Positions 20,503 through 29,246 of a DNA stretch of 64,000 nucleotides are shown here, in pieces. Position numbers and translations under genes: made by a program. The notes under the pieces are model-generated. The model did not search any database. It worked only from the letters and a program-made list of their open reading frames with translations, and was not told the origin of the DNA. Source of the DNA: Martinezella rhizogenes (GTDB lineage: Bacteria > Pseudomonadota > Alphaproteobacteria > Rhizobiales > Rhizobiaceae); the NCBI RefSeq assembly GCF_027460065.1, contig NZ_JAPYZZ010000014.1:1-64000 (forward strand), written 5' to 3'. Position 1 is the stretch's first letter. Each line of letters starts with the position of its first letter.

Positions 20503-20949
20503 ATGATGACACTTCGTGCCTCCACCAGCCGCGACGCGACCCGTATCCTCGACATATGGAGCAGGGCTGTCGATGCGACCCATAGCTTCCTGCTTCCGGC
20601 AGATCGCGCCGCAATTGGTGAAGAAGTCAGGGCTTTCCTACCGCAGGCGCCGCTGATGCTCGCCGTCGATGATTCGAACCATGCCCTCGGCTTCATGTTT
20701 CTGCATGAAGGGCATATGGAGGCGCTTTTCATCGATCCGGACCACCACGGCAAAGGCATCGGCAAGGCTCTGGTGCAGAGCGCGCTCGCGCTTCATCCCG
20801 CGCTGACCACCGATGTCAACGAGCAGAACGGCGAAGCGCTGGGCTTTTATCGCCGGCTGGGTTTCGAGCCGACGGGACGCTCCGACCTCGACGGACAGGG
20901 GCGACCCTATCCGCTCGTACATCTTCGATTTCGCGCAACGGAAAAATAG
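20503..20949 (+). CDS. GNAT-family acetyltransferase (YjaB-like)
   Basis: Cytosolic acetyltransferase of 148 residues. The acetyl-CoA site is seen at LFIDPDHHGKGIGKALVQSA (about residues 75-94), followed by NEQNGEALGFYRRLGFEPTGR, a pattern of the YjaB/small GNAT group. The ATG at 20503 and the next at 20506 both follow GGTTGGAG. Divergent from bioB. It ends 30 bp before the AraC-type gene on the same strand. Substrate unknown. Confidence 0.85.
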   Translation: MMTLRASTSRDATRILDIWSRAVDATHSFLLPADRAAIGEEVRAFLPQAPLMLAVDDSNHALGFMFLHEGHMEALFIDPDHHGKGIGKALVQSALALHPALTTDVNEQNGEALGFYRRLGFEPTGRSDLDGQGRPYPLVHLRFRATEK

Positions 20950-20979
20950 ACCGCCGGCATCGTCGGGGAGGACAAGGCC

Positions 20980-21948
20980 ACGAACACCATCATCCGTTTC
21001 GCAACCGATGATTTTCTGCCCGAGCACCGCTTCGACCAATGGCGGGAGGTGCGCGGCAAAAGCCTGTTCGGCGTGACCATCGAACTGGCACGGGATCTCC
21101 GCCACAGCTTCAAGGGTTCGTTTCAGGCGCGGGCGCTGGCCGGCGCGGTCGTAACCGAAATGCATGCCTCCTCTTACCGGGTGAACCGCACGGAAGCCGA
21201 TATTGCCCGCATTGCCGGCGACAGCCTCTGCATCGGCCTGCAGGTGAGGGGTTCGGGGCTTTTACATGCCGGCCGGGACCGGGTTCACAACGTTAGCGGC
21301 GGCGATATCACCATCAACTATTCCGACCTGCCCTACGACGCGATACCGGGCGACGAGGCGGATTTTCACTACAAGATGCTGAAGATTCCCGTGGACTACG
21401 AGGTCATGCTCGGCCAGCCGGCCGACGACCTGTTTGCCACACGTTATGCGGAAAATACCGCCGTTTCCCGCCCCTTCCGGGCGCTTTTTGATGCGTTGAA
21501 CGCCGATCATGGCAGGCTCATCGATCCCGCCCGCGACGTGGCGCATATCGCCCGGCTGGCCATGGCGGTGCGGGGGCGGCTATCGCCCGCCATGCCGGAG
21601 GTGCGCGCAGCACTCAGGACAGGGCTTTGTTATGCGGCCCAGGAAATCATGATGCGGAAAAAGGCGCGGCAGGAGCTTTCGCCAGCTGCGGTGGCGAGGG
21701 AACTCGGCATTTCGCTGCGGCAATTGCATGTCGTCTTCGAAGGCGCGGAACTGTCTTTTTCCCGCACACTTTCTTCAATGCGGGTCGAGGAGGCGAAGCG
21801 ATTGCTGCTGGAATTTCCCGCCTTGCCGGTCACGCAGATCGCCTATGGTTGCGGCTTCGACAGCCTCGCCACCTTTTACCGGGTCTTCGCCAGCACCTAC
21901 GGCATGACACCGCGTGAAGCCCGCCTCTGGAATATATCGCCGGCTTAA
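20980..21948 (+). CDS. AraC-family regulator, apparently starting at ACG
   Basis: Regulator of about 322 residues. The N-terminal part matches the AraC-binding-like domain that begins with a pattern such as FATDDFLPEHRFDQWREV, and the C-terminal part has the two helix-turn-helix motifs (ARELGISLRQLHVVF and ITQIAYGCGFDSLATFYRVF-like sequence). The first standard start codon in frame is GTG at 21049, but that falls inside the conserved FDQWREV segment. The natural N-terminus would be (M)NTIIRFATDDF, where position 20980-20982 is ACG, seven bases after a strong GGGGAGG site. Either ACG is used, or the start has mutated and the gene is expressed poorly. Target genes unknown. Confidence 0.75.
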   Translation, partial: TNTIIRFATDDFLPEHRFDQWREVRGKSLFGVTIELARDLRHSFKGSFQARALAGAVVTEMHASSYRVNRTEADIARIAGDSLCIGLQVRGSGLLHAGRDRVHNVSGGDITINYSDLPYDAIPGDEADFHYKMLKIPVDYEVMLGQPADDLFATRYAENTAVSRPFRALFDALNADHGRLIDPARDVAHIARLAMAVRGRLSPAMPEVRAALRTGLCYAAQEIMMRKKARQELSPAAVARELGISLRQLHVVFEGAELSFSRTLSSMRVEEAKRLLLEFPALPVTQIAYGCGFDSLATFYRVFASTYGMTPREARLWNISPA

Positions 21949-22032
21949 AATTTTACCTCTGCGCGCAATGAGAAGACGCGCCATTTCAGCTCCTGTAAGG
22001 CCCGTAGACCATCCCATTCCGGAGCGCAGCCC

Positions 22033-22962
22033 ATGACCAATTTTTTCGACTTTGCGATTTCCCAGTTGCCGGTCGCGACAGCCGATCGCCGTGGGCCAGC
22101 ACCCTGCGAGATAGAGGCGATGCTGCAGAAGGAACCATTCGCAGCCGCATTGCGCCTGCTGGCGGGAAGTTTCATCACCCTCTACGAAGGCTCGCCCGCA
22201 ATGACCGCGCTTTTTGCGACGCGCCAGAACCGGCTTCTTTGCCACGCGCTTCTGGCGCTCTATTTTCAGAAATGCGGCGCCTGTGAAACCAGAGAGGGAG
22301 AGGCCGCCCTGACACGTGAAGATTTCGGCCATCTGGCGCTCCGGCATGGGCTCGCCAGTCATGGTGTGGCTTATGCCTTCTTCAAAGAGGCGCTGAAACG
22401 CGGGCTGACACAGCCGGCAGATGCCACCGAAGAGCAAACCGCAGGCGTCGTTCCTTCACCGCCGGCCCTCGCCATGCTCGCCCAATGGTACGACGTGCAT
22501 TTTCAGGCGCTGGACCTGCTCGATGAGGGCTTCAGGGCATCACGTTTCATCAAGCGGTCGCAGGCCATGCTTCCACATATCCACCCCCGCGTATCACAGG
22601 CGTTTCTATCCCATCCGGAAGTACGCTGCCCCGGCCCGCTTTCCATCATCTTCAACTGGTTCGATGCGGGCGGACTGCTGATGGACCGCCTTATCGCCGG
22701 CATCGACTGGGAGAGGCCGCCCGAACAGGGCAGACGTCTGACCGACGTGGAAACCGTGACCCAACTGGCCACATCCCTCTCCCTGTCCCGTATCCATGTC
22801 GGTCGCAAGCTTGCGGCAGCCGAACTGATCGGCGGCATTGGCTGGACCGGACGGCGTGGCCGCTCCGCATTGTGGATTTCGCAGAGTTTTTACGAGGAAT
22901 ATGCCCGCACACAGGCCCGCAAGCTGCTCATCCTCGATGAAGCCTTCATCGATTTCGTATGA
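22033..22962 (+). CDS. Unrecognised 309-residue protein, possible winged-helix regulator
   Basis: I do not recognise this protein. It is soluble, with no signal peptide. The C-terminal third contains a segment VTQLATSLSLSRIHVGRKLAAAE that looks like a helix-turn-helix, followed by a wing-like GWTGRRGRSALWIS. An earlier segment (about residues 95-125, REDFGHLALRHGLASHGVAY) could be a second such domain. A DNA-binding role is therefore possible but not shown. The start follows GGAGCG. It is 84 bp after the AraC gene and just upstream of the copper operon, with no clear functional link to either. Confidence 0.65.
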   Translation: MTNFFDFAISQLPVATADRRGPAPCEIEAMLQKEPFAAALRLLAGSFITLYEGSPAMTALFATRQNRLLCHALLALYFQKCGACETREGEAALTREDFGHLALRHGLASHGVAYAFFKEALKRGLTQPADATEEQTAGVVPSPPALAMLAQWYDVHFQALDLLDEGFRASRFIKRSQAMLPHIHPRVSQAFLSHPEVRCPGPLSIIFNWFDAGGLLMDRLIAGIDWERPPEQGRRLTDVETVTQLATSLSLSRIHVGRKLAAAELIGGIGWTGRRGRSALWISQSFYEEYARTQARKLLILDEAFIDFV

Positions 22963-23058
22963 GACAGAAGCGATATTCGGCCTCACAACAAGATTTTCAT
23001 CAATGGTTATGAAGTATATCCATTGACAAATCACGGGACAGCGGTTTTTCTAAAGATC

Positions 23059-23469
23059 ATGCGTGAAACGTTGCGAGCATCGAAATTGCTGGCCCTGTTG
23101 TTTAGACTGGTGATGATCCTATCACTGGCCGGCTACAGCGTTTCCACCGTCAACGCCGCAATGCATGGTTCCGACGCCGGGGGAATGCAGCACGATCAAT
23201 CCGCCATGATGGATCACGGCAAGATGATGGATCATGGCGGTTCCGCCATGACATCAGACAATCACCATAACCACGACATGGCCGACAATGACAGCGGCGC
23301 CAAAAAGCCCGCGAAGCCGCAATGTTGCGGCGATTTCTGTCTCGGCATGGCGGTTCTGATCGGCCACGACACCGCTGGTATGCCCGTTGTCAGCAGCATC
23401 CGTTCCTTCCCCGACGACAGCAAGGCACCGGGCCAGAGCCCGCTGCTGCACCGTCCGCCTAATATCTGA
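23059..23469 (+). CDS. Secreted His/Met-rich copper-associated small protein
   Basis: A 136-residue protein beginning MRETLRASKLLALLFRL, with a hydrophobic export signal ending near STVNAAM. The mature part is rich in His, Met and Asp (MMDHGKMMDHGG, NHHNHDMADND), a composition suited to binding copper, and carries a CCGDFC cluster. It heads a run of six rightward genes that encode copper-handling proteins. Probable role: periplasmic copper buffering (inference from composition and context). The start at 23059 is preferred to the TTG at 23023 because the signal peptide then has normal length. Confidence 0.65.
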   Translation: MRETLRASKLLALLFRLVMILSLAGYSVSTVNAAMHGSDAGGMQHDQSAMMDHGKMMDHGGSAMTSDNHHNHDMADNDSGAKKPAKPQCCGDFCLGMAVLIGHDTAGMPVVSSIRSFPDDSKAPGQSPLLHRPPNI

Positions 23470-23556
23470 ACAGGCAAAGCCCGCCTTTGGGCAATGACCG
23501 TGCGTGAGCGGCTTTAGCGCCGCCGCGCCGCTGCATCTCCTGTTTGGAAAACACCC

Positions 23557-23787
23557 ATGAACCCGATCCATATTGTGGTCGCGGCACCCCTGCTTCTGGG
23601 AGGCTGCACAGCCACATCCATGATGAATGACGCCGCATCCTATAACGACGCGGCAAACCCGACGCTTGGCGTCGCCCCTCCCCGCTACCAGACCCCGGTT
23701 TCGGGTTATACCGCCCGCATGCCGGTCGATCCAAAACCCTGGCGTAACCAGAACGATGCGCAGGCTCCGAAAGGAGACGCATCATGA
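23557..23787 (+). CDS. Small lipoprotein in the copper operon
   Basis: A 76-residue protein with a lipoprotein signal: hydrophobic core VVAAPLLLGGC, with the lipidated Cys at position 17. The mature part is short, proline-rich and disordered in appearance (GVAPPRYQTPVSGY). Its stop overlaps the start of the TolC-like gene by four bases, so the two are made together; it could assist that outer-membrane protein. Function otherwise unknown. Confidence 0.7.
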   Translation: MNPIHIVVAAPLLLGGCTATSMMNDAASYNDAANPTLGVAPPRYQTPVSGYTARMPVDPKPWRNQNDAQAPKGDAS

Positions 23788-25262
23788 CACGACAGGCATT
23801 CAAACTCGGAGCAAAACTCGCAGCCGTTCTATCCGTGCCGGTTTTTCTCAGCGGCTGTGTCACAGCCGCGCAATATGCCTCCCGCGATGCCGGTTTCAGC
23901 AATGTCTCGGCAAAGACATCAGAGGCGACCGGAAAGCAGACAGTCTGGGTACAGAACCGGGCCGAAGCGCAGGCAACACAGGCCCGTGTCAAGTCGCTGA
24001 TGGCGGCCAGCAAGACCCTTGATGCCGAGACGGCGGTGCAGGTGGCGCTGCTGAACAACAAGGGCCTGCAGGCGGCCTATGCCGATCTCGGTGAATCGGC
24101 CGCAACCGCATGGCAATCGACCATGCTGGTCAACCCAACGGTCGGCATAGGGCTGACGGGGATCGGCACGCCGGGTCTCAGGGCCTACAAGGCGATAGAA
24201 GGTGTCATTGCCACCAATATTCTGGCGCTCGCCACCCTCAAAAAGAATGTCGAAATTGCCGATACCGGTTTCCGCAAGGCACAGCTTGGTGCTGCGCTCA
24301 ACACCCTGCAACTGGCTGCGGATACCCGTCGCGCATGGATCAATGCTGTTGCCGCCTTCGAGAATGTCGGCCAGCTGGCACAGGCACAGACCGCGGCGGA
24401 TGCAGCCTCGGAACTCGCCAGGAAGCTTGGCGAGTCAGGTGCGCTGAACAAGGAAGGCCAGGCCCGTGAGCAGGTCTTTTATGCCGAGTTGACCGGACAA
24501 ATCGCCAAGGCGCGTCTGGAAGCCCGTCTTGCCAAGGAGGAACTGACCCGGCTGATGGGACTTTGGGGAGCGGATATAGAATACAGCATCCCCAATCGCC
24601 TGCCGCCGCTTCCCAAGGCACTGGCCCAACGCGACATGATCGAGGCCGAAGCCCTGCAACGCCGCGTCGATCTGCAGATGGCCAAGCTCGATCTGGAGGC
24701 GACGGCACGGTCATTCAAGCTCACCGAAGCGACCCGATACGTCACCGATCTCGGCCTCCGTTCCGGTTTCGAGACCGAGCGCGAAAGGGATGAAGACGGC
24801 ATCGAAAAACAGACCACCGGCCGCGCCGAACTGGAATTCGTCATTCCGATCTTCGATTCCGGTCAGGCCCGCATGCGGGAATCCGAACTCGCTTATATGC
24901 GCGCCGCCAATCTGCTGGCCGAAAAAGCGGTCAATATCCGCTCGGAAGCTCGCTCCGCCTATCAGGCCTATCGCTCGAACTACGATATCGCCCGGCATTA
25001 CCGCAACAGCGTTGTGCCGCTGCGCACGAAGATCGAGGAAGAGTCGCTGCTGACCTATAACGGCATGCTCACCAACACTTTCGAGCTGCTGGCCGACAGC
25101 CGCGAGAAGGTTAATTCGAACCTGCTCGCCATCGATGCCAAACGCGACTTCTGGCTCGCCGAAGCCGGCCTCGCCCCCGCCATTTATGGCGGTGGCGCAG
25201 GCGCGGCTGGCGGAGAGACCGAGGTTGCCGCCGCTTCCGGTGGCGGCGGTGGCGGACATTGA
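23784..25262 (+). CDS. TolC-family outer-membrane protein (lipoprotein form)
   Basis: Outer-membrane channel-like protein of 492 residues. The signal MTRQAFKLGAKLAAVLSVPV ends in a lipobox with FLSGC (Cys25), as in CusC/OprM-type lipoproteins. Two long helical stretches rich in Ala/Arg/Glu (about residues 85-280 and 300-460) fit the duplicated outer-membrane efflux protein repeat. The C-terminus is a Gly/Ala-rich tail (GGGAGAAGGETE). No RND pump or membrane-fusion gene is next to it; instead a multicopper oxidase and cupredoxin follow, so the protein may act in copper tolerance with a distant pump. Confidence 0.85.
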   Translation: MTRQAFKLGAKLAAVLSVPVFLSGCVTAAQYASRDAGFSNVSAKTSEATGKQTVWVQNRAEAQATQARVKSLMAASKTLDAETAVQVALLNNKGLQAAYADLGESAATAWQSTMLVNPTVGIGLTGIGTPGLRAYKAIEGVIATNILALATLKKNVEIADTGFRKAQLGAALNTLQLAADTRRAWINAVAAFENVGQLAQAQTAADAASELARKLGESGALNKEGQAREQVFYAELTGQIAKARLEARLAKEELTRLMGLWGADIEYSIPNRLPPLPKALAQRDMIEAEALQRRVDLQMAKLDLEATARSFKLTEATRYVTDLGLRSGFETERERDEDGIEKQTTGRAELEFVIPIFDSGQARMRESELAYMRAANLLAEKAVNIRSEARSAYQAYRSNYDIARHYRNSVVPLRTKIEEESLLTYNGMLTNTFELLADSREKVNSNLLAIDAKRDFWLAEAGLAPAIYGGGAGAAGGETEVAAASGGGGGGH

Positions 25263-25276
25263 GAAAGGAAAAGACC

Positions 25277-26626
25277 ATGTTCAATAGAAGACAACTTCTG
25301 GGCGTCAGCGCCGCGATGGTCTCCTCGGCGGCCTGGGCGAAAACCTCCAACAGCAGCCTGCCCGAAGCGGCGGTGATGGAAACGGCGGCGACGCAGGCGC
25401 CGGTGAAGCCCACCACCGGCCCCGATTACAATCCCGTCGTCACCCTCAACGGCTGGACCCTGCCCTTCCAGATGAACAACGGCGTTAAGGAATTCCACCT
25501 TGTCGCCGAGCCGGTGGAGCGCGAAATGGCCGAGGGCATGACCGCTCGTCTCTGGGGTTATAACGGCCAGTCTCCCGGCCCGACCATCGAGGCCGTCGAA
25601 GGCGACCGGGTGCGTATTTTCGTGACCAACAAGCTGCCGGAACATACGACCATCCACTGGCACGGCATGATCCTGCCTTCAGGCATGGACGGCGTGGGCG
25701 GTCTGTCGCAGCCGCATATCCCCGTCGGCAAGACCTTCGTTTACGAGTTCGACCTCGTGAAATCAGGCACCTTCATGTACCATCCGCATTCGGACGAGAT
25801 GGTGCAGATGGCGATGGGCATGATGGGCTTTTTCGTCATCCATCCGAAGGACCCGGCCTTCATGCCCGTGGACCGCGATTTCGTGTTCCTGCTCAACGCC
25901 TTCGATATCAATCCCGGTGCCTCCGTCCCCAAAATCATGACGATGACGGATTTTAATCTGTGGGCATGGAACAGCCGGGTGTTTCCAGGCATCGATCCGC
26001 TGGTGGTTTCCAAGGATGACCGGGTGCGCGTGCGGGTTGGCAATCTGACCATGACCAACCACCCGATCCATATGCACGGTTACGATTTCGAAGTGACCTG
26101 CACGGATGGCGGCTGGGTGCGGCCGGAAGCGCGCTGGCCGGAGGTCAGCATCGATATCCCCGTCGGTGCCATGCGAGCCTATGAATTCGACGCCAAATAT
26201 GTCGGCGACTGGGCGATCCATTGCCACAAGTCGCACCATACCATGAATGCCATGGGACATGATGTCCCCACCTTCATCGGCGTCGACAAAAAAACCGTCA
26301 CCGAAAAGATCCGCAAGGTCCGGCCGGAATATATGCCGATGGGCACCGCCGGCATGGCCGACATGGGCGCGATGGAAATGGAAATCCCTGAAAACACCGT
26401 CCCCATGATGACGGGCTGGGGGCCACACGGCCCAATCGAAATGGGCGGCATGTTCTCCGTGGTGAAGGTTCGCGAAGGCATCTCCGCGGGAGATTACACC
26501 GATCCCGGCTGGTACGAAAACCCACCCGGCACCCAGGCGTGGGAATGGACCGGCGAGCTGCCGGATACGCAGAAAAACACCGACCCCAAAACGCAGATCA
26601 CGCCGCAACCGATGAAACACGGCTGA
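25277..26626 (+). CDS. Multicopper oxidase with Tat signal
   Basis: Periplasmic copper-dependent oxidase of 449 residues. The start at 25277 gives MFNRRQLLGVSAAMVSSAAWA, a twin-arginine signal, and follows GAAAGGAAAAG. The four copper-ligand motifs are present in order: HWHG, YHPHSDE, HPIHMHGYDFEV and HCHKSHHTM. A Met-rich C-terminal stretch (MADMGAMEMEI) may bind additional copper, as in CueO-like enzymes. Likely role is oxidation of Cu(I) or of reduced siderophore-type substrates in the periplasm. It is placed between the TolC-like gene and the cupredoxin gene. Confidence 0.9.
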   Translation: MFNRRQLLGVSAAMVSSAAWAKTSNSSLPEAAVMETAATQAPVKPTTGPDYNPVVTLNGWTLPFQMNNGVKEFHLVAEPVEREMAEGMTARLWGYNGQSPGPTIEAVEGDRVRIFVTNKLPEHTTIHWHGMILPSGMDGVGGLSQPHIPVGKTFVYEFDLVKSGTFMYHPHSDEMVQMAMGMMGFFVIHPKDPAFMPVDRDFVFLLNAFDINPGASVPKIMTMTDFNLWAWNSRVFPGIDPLVVSKDDRVRVRVGNLTMTNHPIHMHGYDFEVTCTDGGWVRPEARWPEVSIDIPVGAMRAYEFDAKYVGDWAIHCHKSHHTMNAMGHDVPTFIGVDKKTVTEKIRKVRPEYMPMGTAGMADMGAMEMEIPENTVPMMTGWGPHGPIEMGGMFSVVKVREGISAGDYTDPGWYENPPGTQAWEWTGELPDTQKNTDPKTQITPQPMKHG

Positions 26627-26680
26627 ATACGACCCAACGACACCAGAACCCCAACTCCATTAGAACCAAGGAACAATGAC

Positions 26681-27157
26681 ATGATCAGACTGAAACTTGC
26701 ACTGCTTATCGCTGCCCTCGCCACGCCAGCCTTCGCATCAGGCACCCACGGCGGCGGCCATGAAGCAATGGCGATCGGCCAACCCGGCGACAAGGCCAAG
26801 GTGACCCAGACCATTCAGGTGACGATGAAAGAAACGCCCGATGGCAAGATGATCTTCACCCCCGGCAAGTTCGAATTCAAGAAGGGCAAAACCGTGCGTT
26901 TTGCCGTGAAGAACATCGGCGAGCTGGACCATGAATTCATCCTCGACGAACAGAAGGCCAATCTGGAGCACAAAGCCGCCATGGCGAAGGCTCCGGAGAT
27001 GGAACATGACAATCCGAACGCCATCAGCCTCGCGCCGGGCGAAAGCGGCGAAATCATCTGGAAATTCACCAATGACGGCATGTTCGAATTCGCCTGCCTG
27101 AAACCCGGGCATTACGAAGCCGGCATGCGCGGCGATCTCAAAGTTTCGGCAAAGTAA
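26681..27157 (+). CDS. Secreted cupredoxin-domain protein
   Basis: Periplasmic protein of 158 residues with a signal peptide (MIRLKLALLIAALATPAFA). The mature part is a plastocyanin/azurin-like fold. The type-1 copper ligands fit His in GELDHEF, Cys in FEFACLKPGHYEAGM, with the following His and Met, giving the C-x4-H-x4-M pattern. It follows the oxidase gene by 54 bp and probably exchanges electrons or copper with it. Confidence 0.88.
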   Translation: MIRLKLALLIAALATPAFASGTHGGGHEAMAIGQPGDKAKVTQTIQVTMKETPDGKMIFTPGKFEFKKGKTVRFAVKNIGELDHEFILDEQKANLEHKAAMAKAPEMEHDNPNAISLAPGESGEIIWKFTNDGMFEFACLKPGHYEAGMRGDLKVSAK

Positions 27158-27180
27158 CCCATTCAACAAGGATCACGACC

Positions 27181-27465
27181 ATGAAAACCATCGTTAACAT
27201 CACCCTCGCCGCAGCACTCCTGCTCACCGCTCCCTTCAGCGCCTTCGCCCAGGAATTCACCAAGGGTACGGTGAAGAAGGTGGATGCTGAGGCCAAGAAG
27301 GTTACCATCATCCATGAAGCGCTGAAGAACCTCGACATGCCGGCCATGACGATGGTGTTCCGCATCAAGGACGATGCCCTGCTCGCCAAGCTCAAGGAAG
27401 GCGCAAATATCGAGTTCGTCGCCGAACGTGCAGACGGTAAGCTGGTTGTTGCGCAGGTGAAATAG
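27181..27465 (+). CDS. CusF-like periplasmic copper-binding protein
   Basis: Small periplasmic protein of 94 residues: signal peptide through AFAQE, then an OB-like domain. The Met pair in NLDMPAMTMVFRI is the copper site of the CusF family, and the upstream His in TIIHEAL fits as the third ligand. It is the last gene of the copper operon and is followed by a strong terminator. Likely role: Cu(I)/Ag(I) chaperone. Confidence 0.88.
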   Translation: MKTIVNITLAAALLLTAPFSAFAQEFTKGTVKKVDAEAKKVTIIHEALKNLDMPAMTMVFRIKDDALLAKLKEGANIEFVAERADGKLVVAQVK

Positions 27466-27494
27466 GACCGCGACAATTGTGTCTCGAAGAAACC

Positions 27495-27530
27495 AGCAAG
27501 GGCAGCGGTCTTTCGCTGCCCTTGCTATAT
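27495..27530 (+). terminator. Terminator of the copper operon
   Basis: A perfect 13-bp stem (AGCAAGGGCAGCG at 27495-27507 with CGCTGCCCTTGCT at 27514-27526) with loop GTCTTT, followed by ATATTT. It lies between convergent genes. Confidence 0.82.
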
Positions 27531-27602
27531 TTGGCGTGTTGACCTCGGAAATGTCATTGCTCGGCGAGGCAACTCGCCCCTTCCCTTTTGCGGGTTCCGA
27601 TT

Positions 27603-29123
27603 TTAATCCCGCGCCGATTTTCGCGCCGGGCCAAAGACCACGAAACTGAGCCAGGCAAGCAGCCAGACACCGACGCCCGCATAAAGCATGACCAGACCAA
27701 AACCATCTGCAAGCGCCTGATGAACGAGCGTTTCCGAAACGCCCCGCGCCGATGCTCGGGCGGTTCCCGCCGCAATCTTTTTCGCAAGCGATTGCAAGGC
27801 ATTCATATCCGTGCCGTCAGGCAGATTTGCCTGCAGCGAAGCCCGGACGCCCTCCACCAGAATGAAGCCCATGATGGGGATGTTGATGGCAAGCGAGACC
27901 ATGCGGGCGCTCATGTCGATGCCGGACGCCATGCCGGAGCGGGCGGGGGGAACCGCGCCCGTGGTGGTGTTGGTGACCGGCGTATTGGTCAAGCCAAGCC
28001 CGATGCCGGCAAGGATGCAGCCGGGCAGCATGGTGAGCCAGCTGGCATTTTCGATGCCGCTTCCGATCTTCATCAGCATGAAACCCAGGCCGATGGTGAA
28101 CAATCCGACCGGAATGACGAGGCGCGGCTGATAACGCAACGACAGGCGCTCCGCGAGCGGCGGCACTACCAGCGCCGGCAGCGTATAGGCAAGAAGGCCG
28201 AGGCCGGCGGTGACGCTGTCATAACCGAGGCCGGCCTGAAACCAGATCGGCAGATAGATCATGAACGGCCAGAAGCTGATATTCATCGCCGCCGAACCGA
28301 TGATCGCCCCGGAAAAAGGCCGGATGCGGAACACGGAGAAATCGAACATCGGTCTCGGCGTTAGCTTTTCAGCGATGAAGAAGGCAATGAAGCTCGCAAC
28401 CGATACCCCGAGGATAAGAAGCGCCATCGGGCTCGCGAAACCGAGCTCGGGTCCCTGCGTGATGAAAAAGGCAAGGCAAAAGACGGCGGCCGAAAGCGTT
28501 GCCATGCCGGCAAGATCAAGACGTGCCGCCTCCGGATCACGCGATTCTCCCACGCCGCCCGTGGCGAGTAGCCACGTCACGATGCCGAGCACCACATGAA
28601 CGAGGAACACCCATTCCCAGCTCCACAGCGCGACGATGGCACCGCCGATGATCGGGCCGAAACCCAGCCCCACGCCGGAGACGATGCCCCACCAGCCGAA
28701 CGCCATGCCACGCTCCCGGGCCGTGCGGAACTGGTGCGACAGGATGGCGATCTGGCACACCAGCATCGCCCCGCCGCTCAAGCCCTGAAGGAAACGGGCA
28801 CCGATCAGCACGGAAACATTCTGCGTCATTCCGCAGGCGAGGGAAGAAAGAGCAAAAGCAGCAATACTGGCAATAAAGACGCGTTTGCGGCCGAAGCGGT
28901 CGGCCAGCGCCCCCGTCGCCATCAACACCATGGTCACGCCGATCGTATAGGCGTTCATGATCCACTGAAGCTGGCGGAAATCCGCCTGCAACACCTCCTC
29001 AAGTGTGGGCAGGATTGCCGGAACACTGGAAATTTCCAGTCCGAACATCAGGGCGGAGAGACAAACGGCAGCGAGCGCCATGGCGCTTCTGCTGCCCGCT
29101 TGTTCGGTAACAGCAAGGGTCAT
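27603..29123 (-). CDS. MFS multidrug exporter of the DHA2 (14 TM) family
   Basis: Inner-membrane transporter of 506 residues with about fourteen hydrophobic segments. Visible motifs are GALADRFGRKRVF (MFS loop 2-3) and GPIIGGAIVALWSWEWVFLV, which resembles the antiporter motif C and the conserved W-W-F of EmrB/QacA proteins. Probable proton-driven efflux of drugs or metabolites. It diverges from the LysR gene at 29247, with a symmetrical site in the 123-bp gap. Confidence 0.88.
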   Translation of the reverse strand: MTLAVTEQAGSRSAMALAAVCLSALMFGLEISSVPAILPTLEEVLQADFRQLQWIMNAYTIGVTMVLMATGALADRFGRKRVFIASIAAFALSSLACGMTQNVSVLIGARFLQGLSGGAMLVCQIAILSHQFRTARERGMAFGWWGIVSGVGLGFGPIIGGAIVALWSWEWVFLVHVVLGIVTWLLATGGVGESRDPEAARLDLAGMATLSAAVFCLAFFITQGPELGFASPMALLILGVSVASFIAFFIAEKLTPRPMFDFSVFRIRPFSGAIIGSAAMNISFWPFMIYLPIWFQAGLGYDSVTAGLGLLAYTLPALVVPPLAERLSLRYQPRLVIPVGLFTIGLGFMLMKIGSGIENASWLTMLPGCILAGIGLGLTNTPVTNTTTGAVPPARSGMASGIDMSARMVSLAINIPIMGFILVEGVRASLQANLPDGTDMNALQSLAKKIAAGTARASARGVSETLVHQALADGFGLVMLYAGVGVWLLAWLSFVVFGPARKSARD

Positions 29124-29187
29124 TCTTCAGCCTTTCGTGGGTGGAGGCGCACGGGCGACATCCGCTCAATAAACCGAAGGCAAACTA

Positions 29188-29200
29188 GTCAAGACTTGAC
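29188..29200. promoter_or_regulatory. Probable LysR operator upstream of the DHA2 exporter
   Basis: GTCAAGACTTGAC is a perfect inverted repeat with a single central base, and it contains a T-N11-A-type LysR core. It sits between the divergent exporter and LysR genes. Confidence 0.6.
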
Positions 29201-29246
29201 CATAACGGAATTGGATGATTGACTATTTCAGAGACAACAAATTGGA

